From Yponomeuta sedellus (taxonomy: Eukaryota; Arthropoda; Insecta; Lepidoptera; Yponomeutidae): DNA of 64,000 nucleotides. A program made the translations under genes and the position numbers. The notes beneath the pieces are model-generated. The model was given only the letters and a program-made list of their open reading frames with translations, was not told where the DNA came from and did not search any database. The DNA lies in NCBI GenBank assembly GCA_934045075.1, contig OW203724.1:10341473-10405472 (forward strand), in the 5' to 3' direction. Positions 53,440 through 63,592 of this stretch are shown piece after piece. How positions within the stretch are numbered: position 1 is the stretch's first letter; every line of letters starts with the position of its first letter.

Positions 53440-54950
53440 TGTTTCTCGCACCCACCGCCACAAAAAATGCTTTTGTATTTTGATAAAAACATTAATTTAT
53501 CTCCTAATTAATTATTTCTCGCAACTGCCATAGACGATTTAAAATTTTGTCTCTTCAGTCACTCACTCCATGTTTGTACTTATGATAGTACTATTGATCG
53601 TGCAGACAGAACATTATTTTTACTCGATGATATAGGTCTGGTCAAATAATTAGAAAATTAACGCGTCTAATCTTGATTCCTTATGAAAGGAACTTAATTT
53701 TGAGCGATTATTTTTTTTCTAATGTCATTCTTCATGGTATTGGAAAAGCCAATTTACTTATTATTAGGTACCTACTCCAAACCTTCTACTTTAGTCTACC
53801 TTCAAATCACCTCAAAACGTGACTGAAGTAAGATGGTAAAGATTAAATGTTATCATCTTTTCTGTTGACGCTCAATTACGGAAAATAAGAGTATACAAAT
53901 CCTTGAACACCTTCTAACGTTTTCGACGAGACTAAAGCTTTACTAAACAACTCGGTCAAAAAACATACCCTAAAATAAAATGGCTATGGCTCGCTAGCAT
54001 ACCCCAAGGATAAAATCATCAATGCAGCCGCTACCGAATTGAGTGATATAGCTACGAAAAAACTCATTTATTACTGGCTAACACGATGTAGAGCAAAAAA
54101 AATCTTAATCATGGCGCGCAATCCCATTTTGCGTGCCACGCAGCCGTTAGGGCGCTGCATACGGTTTGCATTATGCATACCAATCCGTGGTAGTAAGGCC
54201 GCGCGAGCACAAGCTCCAATAAGTATTGTAATTTTGCCACTACTAGCCAGCTACTAGATTTCAGCAAACTCTATTAAAATAGGAACGAGTTATTTGCGCA
54301 TGTTAACACCATCACAATAAAATTACGAGCGTTTTACAGTCAATTCATAATTGAGTTTTTGATGCTGGATTCCTCGACCGCAATTTTGACTGCAGCAGAA
54401 TCGAATTTCTGAATACGCCACTCTCTATTCAACGCTCGTCCGAGTACCGCCGAAGCGATCGAAAAGTTCTGCCACTACTTTGCCCTAGGGCAATTTTGCA
54501 GGCGTACGTATCTAATTCGTAAGGTAGGTAATGTCCAACACGTTTTGAATCGGGCTCAATCGGGCTGTGATCAATTTATGATTAAACGTTTGCATTAAAG
54601 CAACAAACAGCATGAAATTATTGTCATTGTTTGCATCGGGTATCTAGAAAGTGGTAACAGACTGCAATCGTACCCAAAACGGTTCAAGCGAAAATAGGCG
54701 TCGATTGTACTTGGTAACTACATTTACCAGAAAATGTTTATCATAAATGCCATTCTCTGATAAACATTTTCATTCATTATCTGATAACATTCTCTGAGTC
54801 GTAATTAGATTTAGTTATGTAGATATTTATCATTTTCTAACGAAAACAATACATTCATTGGGGTTGTTCCACTAATTCCCATTGAAAATCCCCATTGATG
54901 GGGACTTGTGTACTTTTTGTCTGTAAATCCCCATTGGCGTATCTTTCATT
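53440..54950. other. Intergenic, nothing recognised
   Basis: Short chance ORF at 54,039-54,257; small hairpin AAAATGTTTATCA/TGATAAACATTTT near 54,730-54,772. Confidence 0.3.
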
Positions 54951-54952
54951 GT

Positions 54953-55910
54953 ACTATTTTTATTTTTAATGCACTAACCCGTGCTAAGGACAATTTTAAA
55001 AACTTATTTGGAGGCCAAAAATTCCACCCATGCCGGGATTCGAACCCGCGACCTCTGGCTATCCGTGCCAGCGCTCTTTCCAACTGAGCCAATGGGCGAC
55101 TCACCGGCATCAGTGAAATTTCGAACCTCTTTACACTATTCTCTGTATTACGTACAGGCAGCGACATCTGGCTGAAGTAAATTGCATCACTTACAGCCCC
55201 GAGTACCTACTTTGCAGTTAGGTTTTCACATCGGAATGATATCGCTGTACCCACATGATCATACTATTTTTATTTTTAATGCACTAACCCGTGCTAAGGA
55301 CAATTTTAAAAACCTATTTAGAGTCTAAAAATTCCACCCATGCCGGGATTCAAACCCGCGACCTCTGGCTATCCGTGCCAGCGCTCTTTCCAACTGAGCC
55401 AATGGGCGACTCACCGGCATCATTGAAATTTCGAACCTCTTTACACTATTCTCTGTATTACGTACAGGCAGCGACATCTGGCTCAAGTAAATTGCATCAC
55501 TTACAGCCCCGAGTACCTACTTTGCAGTTAGGTTTTCACATCGGAATGATATCGCTGTACCCACATGATCATACTATTTTTATTTTTAATGCACTAACCC
55601 GTGCTAAGGACAATTTTAAAAACCTATTTAGAGTCTAAAAATTCCACCCATGCCGGTATTTGAACCCGCGACCTCTGGCTATCAGTGCCAGCGCTCTTTC
55701 CAACTGAGCTAATTGGGCGACTCACCGGCATCAGTGAAATTTCGAACCTCTTTGTACTATTCTCTGTATTACGTACAGGCAGCGACATCTGGCTGAAGTA
55801 ATTGAAATTGAAATTAAGTAAACGCTCCTGGCACGGATAGCCAGAGGTCACGGGTTCGAATCCCGGCATGGGTGGAATTTTTAGCCTCTAAATAGGTTTT
55901 TACAATACAT
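54953..55910. mobile_element. tRNA-core fold-back repeat, three tandem units plus inverted partial unit
   Basis: Three units of about 310 bp on the minus strand (about 54,953-55,260, 55,262-55,570, 55,573-55,800) are followed by a plus-strand partial unit from the anticodon stem to the internal site (about 55,825-55,905, CCTCTAAATAGGTTTTTA). Termini follow the family rule; no target duplication is visible. All three have CAACTGAGC in the A-box arm and the third has extra changes, so it is older than the 2,995 locus. Confidence 0.8.
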
Positions 55911-56094
55911 TCAATCAGTCGGGTCGTGCCTCTACCTACACATGTCTCACTTCACACATTACGTTCCGCTTTATTCACTGCTTTCCACTAAGGTTATAAT
56001 TATGCATAAGTAGATCAAATGCCATTTTTTTTGTTAAATAGAAGTTACGGAGCTTTGCTAGTAGAAAGCATTCATTATTATTTTTAAATAAGAC
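55911..56094. other. Flank of Ty3/gypsy element
   Basis: No feature recognised. The last four bases, AGAC (56,091-56,094), are the left target duplication. Confidence 0.4.
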
Positions 56095-56958
56095 TGTAAC
56101 ACCACCACATTTTTTTTTCATCGTCATTATACTTAAGTTGCATACTAGATGGCGTCACTTGTATTATGCATCGCGGTATGATTTTGTCTTTTCGAATACA
56201 TATATATGTCGTCCGCTTAGTTCCGATGATTGACACTAGATGGCGCCACTTGTATTATGCATCGCGGTATGGTTTTGTCTTTTCAACGTCATATATACTG
56301 CCAACCGTTTAGTTCCTTTTTAATAATACTAGATGTCGCCGTCCTTATTTTGCATCATAGTATAAGAATGTTTTCTCGCTTACATATAAGAGCCCTTGGG
56401 TCATCGTTTAATTATTCTCATTCTCATCTGATCTTAGAACTGGAGTAATAGTACGGGAGTTCAAATAAGTTCTGACATTACTTTACTGCAGCCAGCACCC
56501 TGGCACGGTATCTTGGTATCTTTGGTCTGAATGTAATTTTGGTCTCTGAATATCGCAGCCGGCTCCTCGGCACGATATACAGTTTATCTATTGAGCTCAT
56601 CTATCCGTTCTGCAGCCATACCCTGGCACATTCCGGTCGTTGAGTCTCAGATCTAGCTCATCTATCCGTTTTGCAGCCATACCCTGGCACATTCCGGTCG
56701 CTGAGTCTTAGTAGTAGCTTAGTTTACCTAACCGGCCCGCAGCCAGCACTCTGGCACAGCCCGGTCGGTGAGACTTTAAGTTTTGTTTAGTTCTCGGCAC
56801 TGCAGCCAGTACTCTGGCACAGACCGGTCAATTTATTGTTTATTAAGTTTAATCATAAGCTCTGTATACGCCTATCACAAATAAAACGTTTTGCCTAACT
56901 TCCTGTCTTGTCTGTGTATTTCCCACCGGAAGGGCAACCAACAAGATCCACTATTACA
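56095..56958 (+). mobile_element. 5' LTR of Ty3/gypsy element (864 bp)
   Basis: Starts TGTAACACCACCACA, ends GATCCACTATTACA. It is the near-identical partner of the 3' LTR. U3 holds three ~92-bp imperfect tandem units starting ACTAGATGGCG (56,144, 56,234, 56,328), each ending in a CATATA-type TATA-like tract. A TATAAG at about 56,386 and TCATTCTC some 30 bp on suggest the transcription start near 56,415; AATAAA is at about 56,881. Six small hairpins fill 56,488-56,830. Confidence 0.92.
56488..56830 (+). ncRNA. Array of six short hairpins in LTR leader
   Basis: GCAGCC...GGCAC units: GCCAGCACCCTGGC, GCCGGCTCCTCGGC, GCCATACCCTGGC (twice), GCCAGCACTCTGGC and GCCAGTACTCTGGC. Each pairs as a 4-5 bp stem with a 4-5 nt loop, and most are followed by CCGGTC(G). 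One stem keeps pairing after changes on both sides. They lie between the likely start and poly(A) signal, so RNA would carry them at both ends. Confidence 0.55.
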
Positions 56959-56959
56959 T

Positions 56960-56970
56960 TGGCGCCCAAC
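56960..56970 (+). promoter_or_regulatory. Primer binding site
   Basis: TGGCGCCCAAC, one base after the 5' LTR, complements the 3' end of an insect tRNA-Lys (…GTTGGGCGCCA, recalled). The match seems to stop after 11 nt. Confidence 0.75.
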
Positions 56971-57065
56971 TCGCGGCAAGATTATGCCTTAAACTGGCGG
57001 AATCTTCAGAAGAAAATCCCACATACGTGACCAAGGCAGGTCGGAAGACGACAACAAAAATCAAG

Positions 57066-60000
57066 ATGGCGGTAAATTTCAGCGACGAACAGTTCCGAAA
57101 ACTACTGGACTCAAACGCTCGCGCTGTCGCCGATGCGGTCGGCAAGGTAAATGAATCCAGTTCACGCAGAAAAGGCTCGTTTGCCACATGCTTCGAGTTC
57201 TACGATGGACAAAAGAACTCGGAGGTACTGGAAACATTCCTCGCCGCAGTCGGTGTATTCAAAAGAATCGAGAATATAACGGATGCTGAGGCAATTGACG
57301 GACTCCCATTATTGCTGAAAGGCGATGCTGCAACATGGTGGCATGGTATAAAACATGAAGTTAGCAGTTGGGATGCATTTCAGTCGCGCCTTCGCAATAA
57401 TTACGCACCCAAACAACCGGCTTACATGATTTACCAAGAGATAATGGGCCCTAAACAAAGCCAAGACATCTCGACGGAAAACTTTATAGCCAAGAAAAGG
57501 ATGTTGCTGTCTCAACTGCCGCAGAACCACAAGCTCACCGAGGAACAACAGCTTGACATGATATTTGGTCTATTGCATCTCAACATCCGCGGCGAGATTC
57601 CAAGGAATAACATAAAGACATTTGACGTACTATTGGAACGCGCTCGGGCAGTGGAGCAAGTAAACAAGGAGCGAAGAGTTGGTCTGAACACGAACGGATC
57701 AAGTGAGCGCACGAACATGGGAGCTCGTTTGAGGTGCAACTACTGTCGCTACCCTGGGCATACCTCAAATACTTGCTTGAAAAAGAAGAAGGTTGATCAG
57801 CAACACGAGCCGTCCCCAGTTCCGACAAAGCTCACGGCGGGTACACAAGCTCCGTCACCGTCACAACCCCGTTTCAGTTGTTACGGATGCGGCGCACCAG
57901 GAGTAGTACGTACATCATGTCCTACGTGCAAAAGTAAGCCTCGTCATTCGCTGAAACCCGATGATGTTGGCTTCTGTGCTGTCGATGTTGAAGTGGACGC
58001 TAGATCCAGACCAGTTGTATTCATCTCTCTCGACGGCCAAACCACCGTCCCAGCATTTGTGGATACCTGCGCGAAGACTAGTGTCGCCTCTTATGATTTA
58101 TACCGTAGTCTACGCGACAAGGGCTGCAAGTTTGGAAGCAGAACAGCTACCGTAACTCTAGCCGACGGGTTTCAAAAGTCACAGAGAATCTTAACCATTG
58201 ACGCAGTGGTTCACTTGGGGACCAAACGAGTACCTACAACATTTATCGTACTCCCAGAATCAAGGGAAAATCGCACCCTGTTGGGAATTAGTTTTATAGA
58301 AGACGCGCAGATGGTGCTGAACTTACCACAATTTACATGGCACTTTATCGCAGAACCTACGGTGGAATACGAATTATTCGAGGAAGAGTTTGTCATATTT
58401 AAGCCAGGTAACTCTGAGGATCCGACACGACCCACTACTCCAACAGTGAGACCAGTGACTCCAGAAATCTCCATTGGGTCTATCACCCCAGTTCTCTACA
58501 TCGAAGCGAGTACGCCAGGGACACCATTTGTTCCCTCTACACCAGAACCTGAAATGTTACCACAGGAAGGAACTAGCAAGCCTTATAAGCTTATACCGCT
58601 CACAATGGAATGTTCCCCTCCAACAACAAAGAAACCACGGACCCTCTTTGACGGATATTCCCCGAGATTTGTGGATTTTATGATGCGGGACGCACAAATA
58701 CAAGTATACAGCCAACCTGTCACGTTGTCCCCCTACTCTCAGGGTCTATTTCCAGACGTCAATATCGACATTGACTCAATTAACGTCGAGTTTAGTGATT
58801 CCATTATGACAGAAACACAGACAGAGCAATTAGAAGAAGTTTTGGCCGCTAACAAAGATGTCTTCGAAACCAACGGACGTCCTACCACGCAGACTGAACA
58901 CTGTATAGATGTCACGGATCACCGTCCAATATCCGTACCCCCGTACCGACTTTCCCCGGTGCGAAAGGAAGTCTTGCGACGGGAAATCGATAGTATGCTT
59001 AAAGATGGGATTATAGAACCATGTGCATCACCCTGGGCAGCGCCCGTAGTATTGGTTGCGAAACCAGATGGAAGCACGCGAGTCTGCATTGACTTTCGCC
59101 GACTCAATGCTATCACCGTTCCGGACACCTACCCAATTCCCCGAATCGATGACTTGCTCCATGAAGCGAAATCAACTCCGTTTATGTCGACGCTTGACCT
59201 CGAATCTGGTTATTGGCAAATTAAGGTCCGCGAAGAAGACCAGGAAAAAACCGGATTTATCACCCCTTTTGGGATTTATCAGTTTAAGCGCATGCCGTTC
59301 GGCCTACGGAACGCCCCTGCCACATTCCAGAGACTCATGGATAGGTTCAAAGTGAGTCTAGAACACGTGAAAATGCTAGCCTATCTGGATGACCTGGTAG
59401 TACTTTCAACAACTTTTGAACAACATATCTCAGACTTAAACGACGTATTTCAAAGGATGCGAGAATATAATCTCACAATCAACGGCGAAAAGTGCCGCTT
59501 TTGCTGCTCCTCCATCAAATACCTCGGACATTTCATCACACCTGAAGGACTGAAAGTTGACCCAGATAAAACAGCCGCCATAAGAGACTTACCAACTCCT
59601 ACTAGCCTCCAACGTTTGGTTTCCTTCTTGCAAACATGTTCCTGGTATCGACGCTTTATCGAAGGCTTCTCATCCATTGCCGAACCGTTAACAAAGCTGA
59701 CTAAGAAAAACGTCCCGTGGAAATGGACAGAAGAGCAGGAAGCAGCACATAAGGAACTCAAGTACCGCCTTACGACCGCTCCCGTTCTGCAACAAGCTGA
59801 CGCGCACAAACCCTTCATCATCAAGACGGATGCGAGCGGTTACGCTCTTGGAGCAGTTCTAGTGCAGGGGGAGGATGAGGACGAGCATCCAGTCGAGTAT
59901 GCTAGTCGCCTGCTTAAACCAGCTGAAAGAAACTACACAACCACTGAGCGTGAGGCTTTGGCTGTTGTCTGGGCAATTACTAAATTTCGGGGATACATCA

Positions 60001-61637
60001 AGGGCTTACCTATTACCGTTGTCACGGATCATCAGGCTCTGAAATGGTTGATGAGTCTTAAATCTCCGAGTGGAAGACTCGCCAGATGGGCTCTGCAGTT
60101 ACAAGTCTACGATATCACCATAAAGTATGCTCCAGGACGCACGAACGTGGTTGCCGACTCTCTCTCGCGACCCCCATGCACTGAGTGCCCCAGCACTGAG
60201 TGTGGAATCTGCAGTATCTCGGTGGATATCCCAGTAAAGAGTGCAGCGGAGATTCGCACAGAACAGCTGGCCGATGAAAGCATCATGAAAATCATTAATT
60301 CCTTGGAAGAAACCAACAGAGATGAGAATGCGGTTTACTGGAGTAATAAGGGCTATGTAATGAATAACGGATTACTGTATAGACACAGCAATGATTCGGA
60401 GTCCGACGATGCTCAATTAGTCGCCCCTGAGCACGATTGGGCTAATATTCTTGCTGCCTATCACGATGACCCCCTCGCCGGACACTATGGCGCGGATAAA
60501 ACATACAAACGTATCTCGAAAAGGTATTTCTGGAAAGGCATGCGGAAGTACATCGAGAGCTACGTCAAGAAGTGTTTGGCATGCCAACGGTATAAGCCTA
60601 GTAACATGAAACCAGCCGGCCTCCTTCAAACCACAGCAATGAACAAGAGGTTTGAAATAGTCTCCTTTGACTTGTTTGGGCCATTACCACCGTCCAACGA
60701 AGGAAAGACGTGGATATTGATCGTGGAAGATGTTGCTACTCGATGGGTGGAACTATTTGCGTTAGAATACGCAACCGCAGAGAACTGTGCCACTACCCTT
60801 CTAAACGAGATATTCCTGAGATACGGCATCCCACGCCGATTAATAAGCGATAATGGACCGCAGTTCGTAAGCGCAATCATGCAACAAGTCACTTGCTGTC
60901 TTAACATTAAACACGCTTACACACCGGTGTACCACCCTGAAGCCAATCCGGTGGAACGTCGTAATCGCGATTTAAAGACACAGTTAGCTTTACTCGTGGA
61001 GGAGGACCAACGCAACTGGTCAGAACAGCTCCCAAGCATTCGATTTGCGATGAATTCGGCAGTTTGCACGTCTACCGAGCACAGTCCTGCTTATTTAACC
61101 TTCGGAAGAGAGCTGAGAACCCCTCACGACGCCACTCACGACCTACGAGAGGTAATACAATCTGAAAACTTTGTCCCAGAGATCACCCCGAAGCTGTTGC
61201 AGATGTCTCAGACCTTAACCCGAGTTAAAGAGATTCAGGAAGATAAAGAGGAGTCTCGAAAAGCCTATGTAGATAAGCAAAGACGCAGCAGTCCAGCCTA
61301 TGCCACTGGAGACTTGGTTATGGTCACACTTCACCCAATCAGCAAAGCTTCACAAGGCATCTGTGCAAAATTATCACCACGTAGGGATGGTCCTTACGTA
61401 ATTGTTCGAAAACATGGTTCCGCGTCTTACCAAATAGCTGTACCTTCCACGCCGGATATTGTTATAGGCACATACCATTCCTCAATGTTGGTACCATACC
61501 ACGGAGATACTGATACCGTGCCTCTGCCTGTTAAGCCATTACGGAAGCGAGGCCGACCAAAGAAAAATGCTGCTGAGGCAAGCCCTAGAGCTACTGCTAA
61601 TAGGAAAACCCGCGGAAGACCCAAAAGGTACAACTGA
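57066..61637 (+). CDS. Ty3/gypsy Gag-Pol polyprotein, single intact frame (1,523 aa)
   Basis: Start taken at ATG 57,066 (AAGATGGCG); the frame is open from GTG 57,027. Order: Gag with Ty3-type capsid; zinc knuckle CNYCRYPGHTSNTC (residue 224) and a second, degenerate one (about 272, His lost); protease with FVDTCAKTS (D at 333) and LLGISFIEDA; RT with CIDFRRLN, FGLRNAPATF and YLDD (773); RNase H (KTDAS, D 922; TEREALA; TDHQAL; ADSLSR); integrase with HHCC (about 1135-1173) and D1202, D1262, E1297; GPY module (1442); two C-terminal AT-hook-like motifs (1495, 1516). No env. No frameshift between gag and pol. Protease DTC replaces the usual D-S/T-G. Confidence 0.93.
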   Translation: MAVNFSDEQFRKLLDSNARAVADAVGKVNESSSRRKGSFATCFEFYDGQKNSEVLETFLAAVGVFKRIENITDAEAIDGLPLLLKGDAATWWHGIKHEVSSWDAFQSRLRNNYAPKQPAYMIYQEIMGPKQSQDISTENFIAKKRMLLSQLPQNHKLTEEQQLDMIFGLLHLNIRGEIPRNNIKTFDVLLERARAVEQVNKERRVGLNTNGSSERTNMGARLRCNYCRYPGHTSNTCLKKKKVDQQHEPSPVPTKLTAGTQAPSPSQPRFSCYGCGAPGVVRTSCPTCKSKPRHSLKPDDVGFCAVDVEVDARSRPVVFISLDGQTTVPAFVDTCAKTSVASYDLYRSLRDKGCKFGSRTATVTLADGFQKSQRILTIDAVVHLGTKRVPTTFIVLPESRENRTLLGISFIEDAQMVLNLPQFTWHFIAEPTVEYELFEEEFVIFKPGNSEDPTRPTTPTVRPVTPEISIGSITPVLYIEASTPGTPFVPSTPEPEMLPQEGTSKPYKLIPLTMECSPPTTKKPRTLFDGYSPRFVDFMMRDAQIQVYSQPVTLSPYSQGLFPDVNIDIDSINVEFSDSIMTETQTEQLEEVLAANKDVFETNGRPTTQTEHCIDVTDHRPISVPPYRLSPVRKEVLRREIDSMLKDGIIEPCASPWAAPVVLVAKPDGSTRVCIDFRRLNAITVPDTYPIPRIDDLLHEAKSTPFMSTLDLESGYWQIKVREEDQEKTGFITPFGIYQFKRMPFGLRNAPATFQRLMDRFKVSLEHVKMLAYLDDLVVLSTTFEQHISDLNDVFQRMREYNLTINGEKCRFCCSSIKYLGHFITPEGLKVDPDKTAAIRDLPTPTSLQRLVSFLQTCSWYRRFIEGFSSIAEPLTKLTKKNVPWKWTEEQEAAHKELKYRLTTAPVLQQADAHKPFIIKTDASGYALGAVLVQGEDEDEHPVEYASRLLKPAERNYTTTEREALAVVWAITKFRGYIKGLPITVVTDHQALKWLMSLKSPSGRLARWALQLQVYDITIKYAPGRTNVVADSLSRPPCTECPSTECGICSISVDIPVKSAAEIRTEQLADESIMKIINSLEETNRDENAVYWSNKGYVMNNGLLYRHSNDSESDDAQLVAPEHDWANILAAYHDDPLAGHYGADKTYKRISKRYFWKGMRKYIESYVKKCLACQRYKPSNMKPAGLLQTTAMNKRFEIVSFDLFGPLPPSNEGKTWILIVEDVATRWVELFALEYATAENCATTLLNEIFLRYGIPRRLISDNGPQFVSAIMQQVTCCLNIKHAYTPVYHPEANPVERRNRDLKTQLALLVEEDQRNWSEQLPSIRFAMNSAVCTSTEHSPAYLTFGRELRTPHDATHDLREVIQSENFVPEITPKLLQMSQTLTRVKEIQEDKEESRKAYVDKQRRSSPAYATGDLVMVTLHPISKASQGICAKLSPRRDGPYVIVRKHGSASYQIAVPSTPDIVIGTYHSSMLVPYHGDTDTVPLPVKPLRKRGRPKKNAAEASPRATANRKTRGRPKRYN

Positions 61638-61669
61638 TGACTGTCCTTTTCGTCGGGCCGCCTTCGAGG

Positions 61670-61683
61670 ACAGAGGGGGAGAC
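61670..61683 (+). promoter_or_regulatory. Polypurine tract
   Basis: ACAGAGGGGGAGA(C) lies directly before the 3' LTR, the expected primer site for plus-strand synthesis. Confidence 0.75.
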
Positions 61684-62546
61684 TGTAACACCACCACATT
61701 TTTTTTCATCGTCATTATACTTAAGTTGCATACTAGATGGCGTCACTTGTATTATGCATCGCGGTATGATTTTGTCTTTTCGAATACATATATATGTCGT
61801 CCGCTTAGTTCCGATGATTGACACTAGATGGCGCCACTTGTATTATGCATCGCGGTATGGTTTTGTCTTTTCAACGTCATATATACTGCCAACCGTTTAG
61901 TTCCTTTTTAATAATACTAGATGTCGCCGTCCTTATTTTGCATCATAGTATAAGAATGTTTTCTCGCTTACATATAAGAGCCCTTGGGTCATCGTTTAAT
62001 TATTCTCATTCTCATCTGATCTTAGAACTGGAGTAATAGTATGGGAGTTCAAATAAGTTCTGACATTACTTTACTGCAGCCAGCACCCTGGCACGGTATC
62101 TTGGTATCTTTGGTCTGAATGTAATTTTGGTCTCTGAATATCGCAGCCGGCTCCTCGGCACGATATACAGTTTATCTATTGAGCTCATCTATCCGTTCTG
62201 CATCCATACCCTGGCACATTCCGGTCGTTGAGTCTCAGATCTAGCTCATCTATCCGTTTTGCAGCCATACCCTGGCACATTCCGGTCGCTGAGTCTTAGT
62301 AGTAGCTTAGTTTACCTAACCGGCCCGCAGCCAGCACTCTGGCACAGCCCGGTCGGTGAGACTTTAAGTTTTGTTTAGTTCTCGGCACTGCAGCCAGTAC
62401 TCTGGCACAGACCGGTCAATTTATTGTTTATTAAGTTTAATCATAAGCTCTGTATACGCCTATCACAAATAAAATGTTTTGCCTAACTTCCTGTCTTGTC
62501 TGTGTATTTCCCACCGGAAGAGCAACCAACAAGATCCACTATTACA
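61684..62546 (+). mobile_element. 3' LTR of Ty3/gypsy element (863 bp)
   Basis: Same ends as the 5' LTR; right target duplication AGAC at 62,547-62,550. By eye I count four substitutions (for example CGGGAG/TGGGAG near 62,041, GCAGCC/GCATCC near 62,200, AAACG/AAATG near 62,475, GGGCAA/GAGCAA near 62,520) and one T-run indel relative to the 5' LTR. About 0.5% divergence points to a recent insertion. Confidence 0.92.
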
Positions 62547-62550
62547 AGAC

Positions 62551-63120
62551 TGCATATTGTTCAATCGGTTTTTATAAATTTTTTTTCTGCAGACTGTTTC
62601 AACTGGACAACTGGATGGGACTTCATGTGTGCACAACACGAACCAATCACCGATCACTCATTTGCTATAGGTACCGTACTCTTTGCGCTCATTTCATTGG
62701 TGGAGACAGACTAATAATTATCAGGTTGAAATAGATTGATGCCGCTTTTGGGCACCAGATAGGAATAGAAACAATACTTTTAAAAGGTTATTGTTAGGTA
62801 ACAGTACATACAGTTTCCTATATTATAAGCGTCATAAATACTGCTTGATCGAAACACCAAATAGTTTCAAATGGCAGCTATTTGGGATGTCATTAAAAAA
62901 GCACTCTAAATGGTCCATGCTGTTTGTTATAAATCGCCGATTACAATTGCATTATTTGTCAATGTTGCGACGCGGGGGTGGGTTCGACGTTTGAGTTATA
63001 GCCACTGTATATACCTAGATAGTTGATGCCGATTCACAATGAAACACCGCAGCCGCGCACAAAAGGGGTCTACTCAGGGCCTTAAATCAAATTAAAGCTC
63101 TTTATTTATTTTCGATCGAC
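62551..63120. other. Intergenic, nothing recognised
   Basis: Short chance ORFs only. Confidence 0.3.
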
Positions 63121-63124
63121 CCGT

Positions 63125-63485
63125 TTATGTCCTCACTGCTGGGCCACGGGTCTCTTTCTGTATCGGTCGGAAGGTTAAGCCATACTCCACTACGGGGGCC
63201 AAGTCCGGGTTGGTGGAGGAGTGTAAGGCAGTGGCGGGCCTTACTGTCAGAAGTTAACAAACCGCCTATAAGGCCTCTGACATGAAATTAAATGAAATAG
63301 CTTAAAGACCGCCATTACATGACAGCCGGCACCAACTGCATAGCGTGCCTTGCGAAGCACTGAAGCGCTCGGATAAATACCACTAGCGTTAGTCACGGGA
63401 CGGTCACCCATCCTGCACCTGACCGGGCCTGCTGTTGCTTAACCCGTTTGATTGATTCCAATCACTCGGTTCGACTAGGCCACAA
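63125..63485 (+). repeat. Repeat X, near full length
   Basis: Both blocks are present ('GGGCCACGGGTCTCTTTC', 'GTCCGGGTTGGTGGAGGAG', 'GACAGCCGGCACCAACTG', 'TCGACTAGGCCACAAA'). Confidence 0.65.
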
Positions 63486-63592
63486 AAAATAGAAATTAAC
63501 AACATAAAATATCATTATTATTACTACCTATTATACTTTATTGCACACAAAACATCAAAAAGGACATTACATGAGAAATCACATGTACGTGG

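Noticed and set aside
57027..57065. Upstream GTG as start of Gag-Pol
   Set aside because: ATG at 57,066 in context AAGATGGCG is a normal eukaryotic start in the same frame; GTG starts are not expected.
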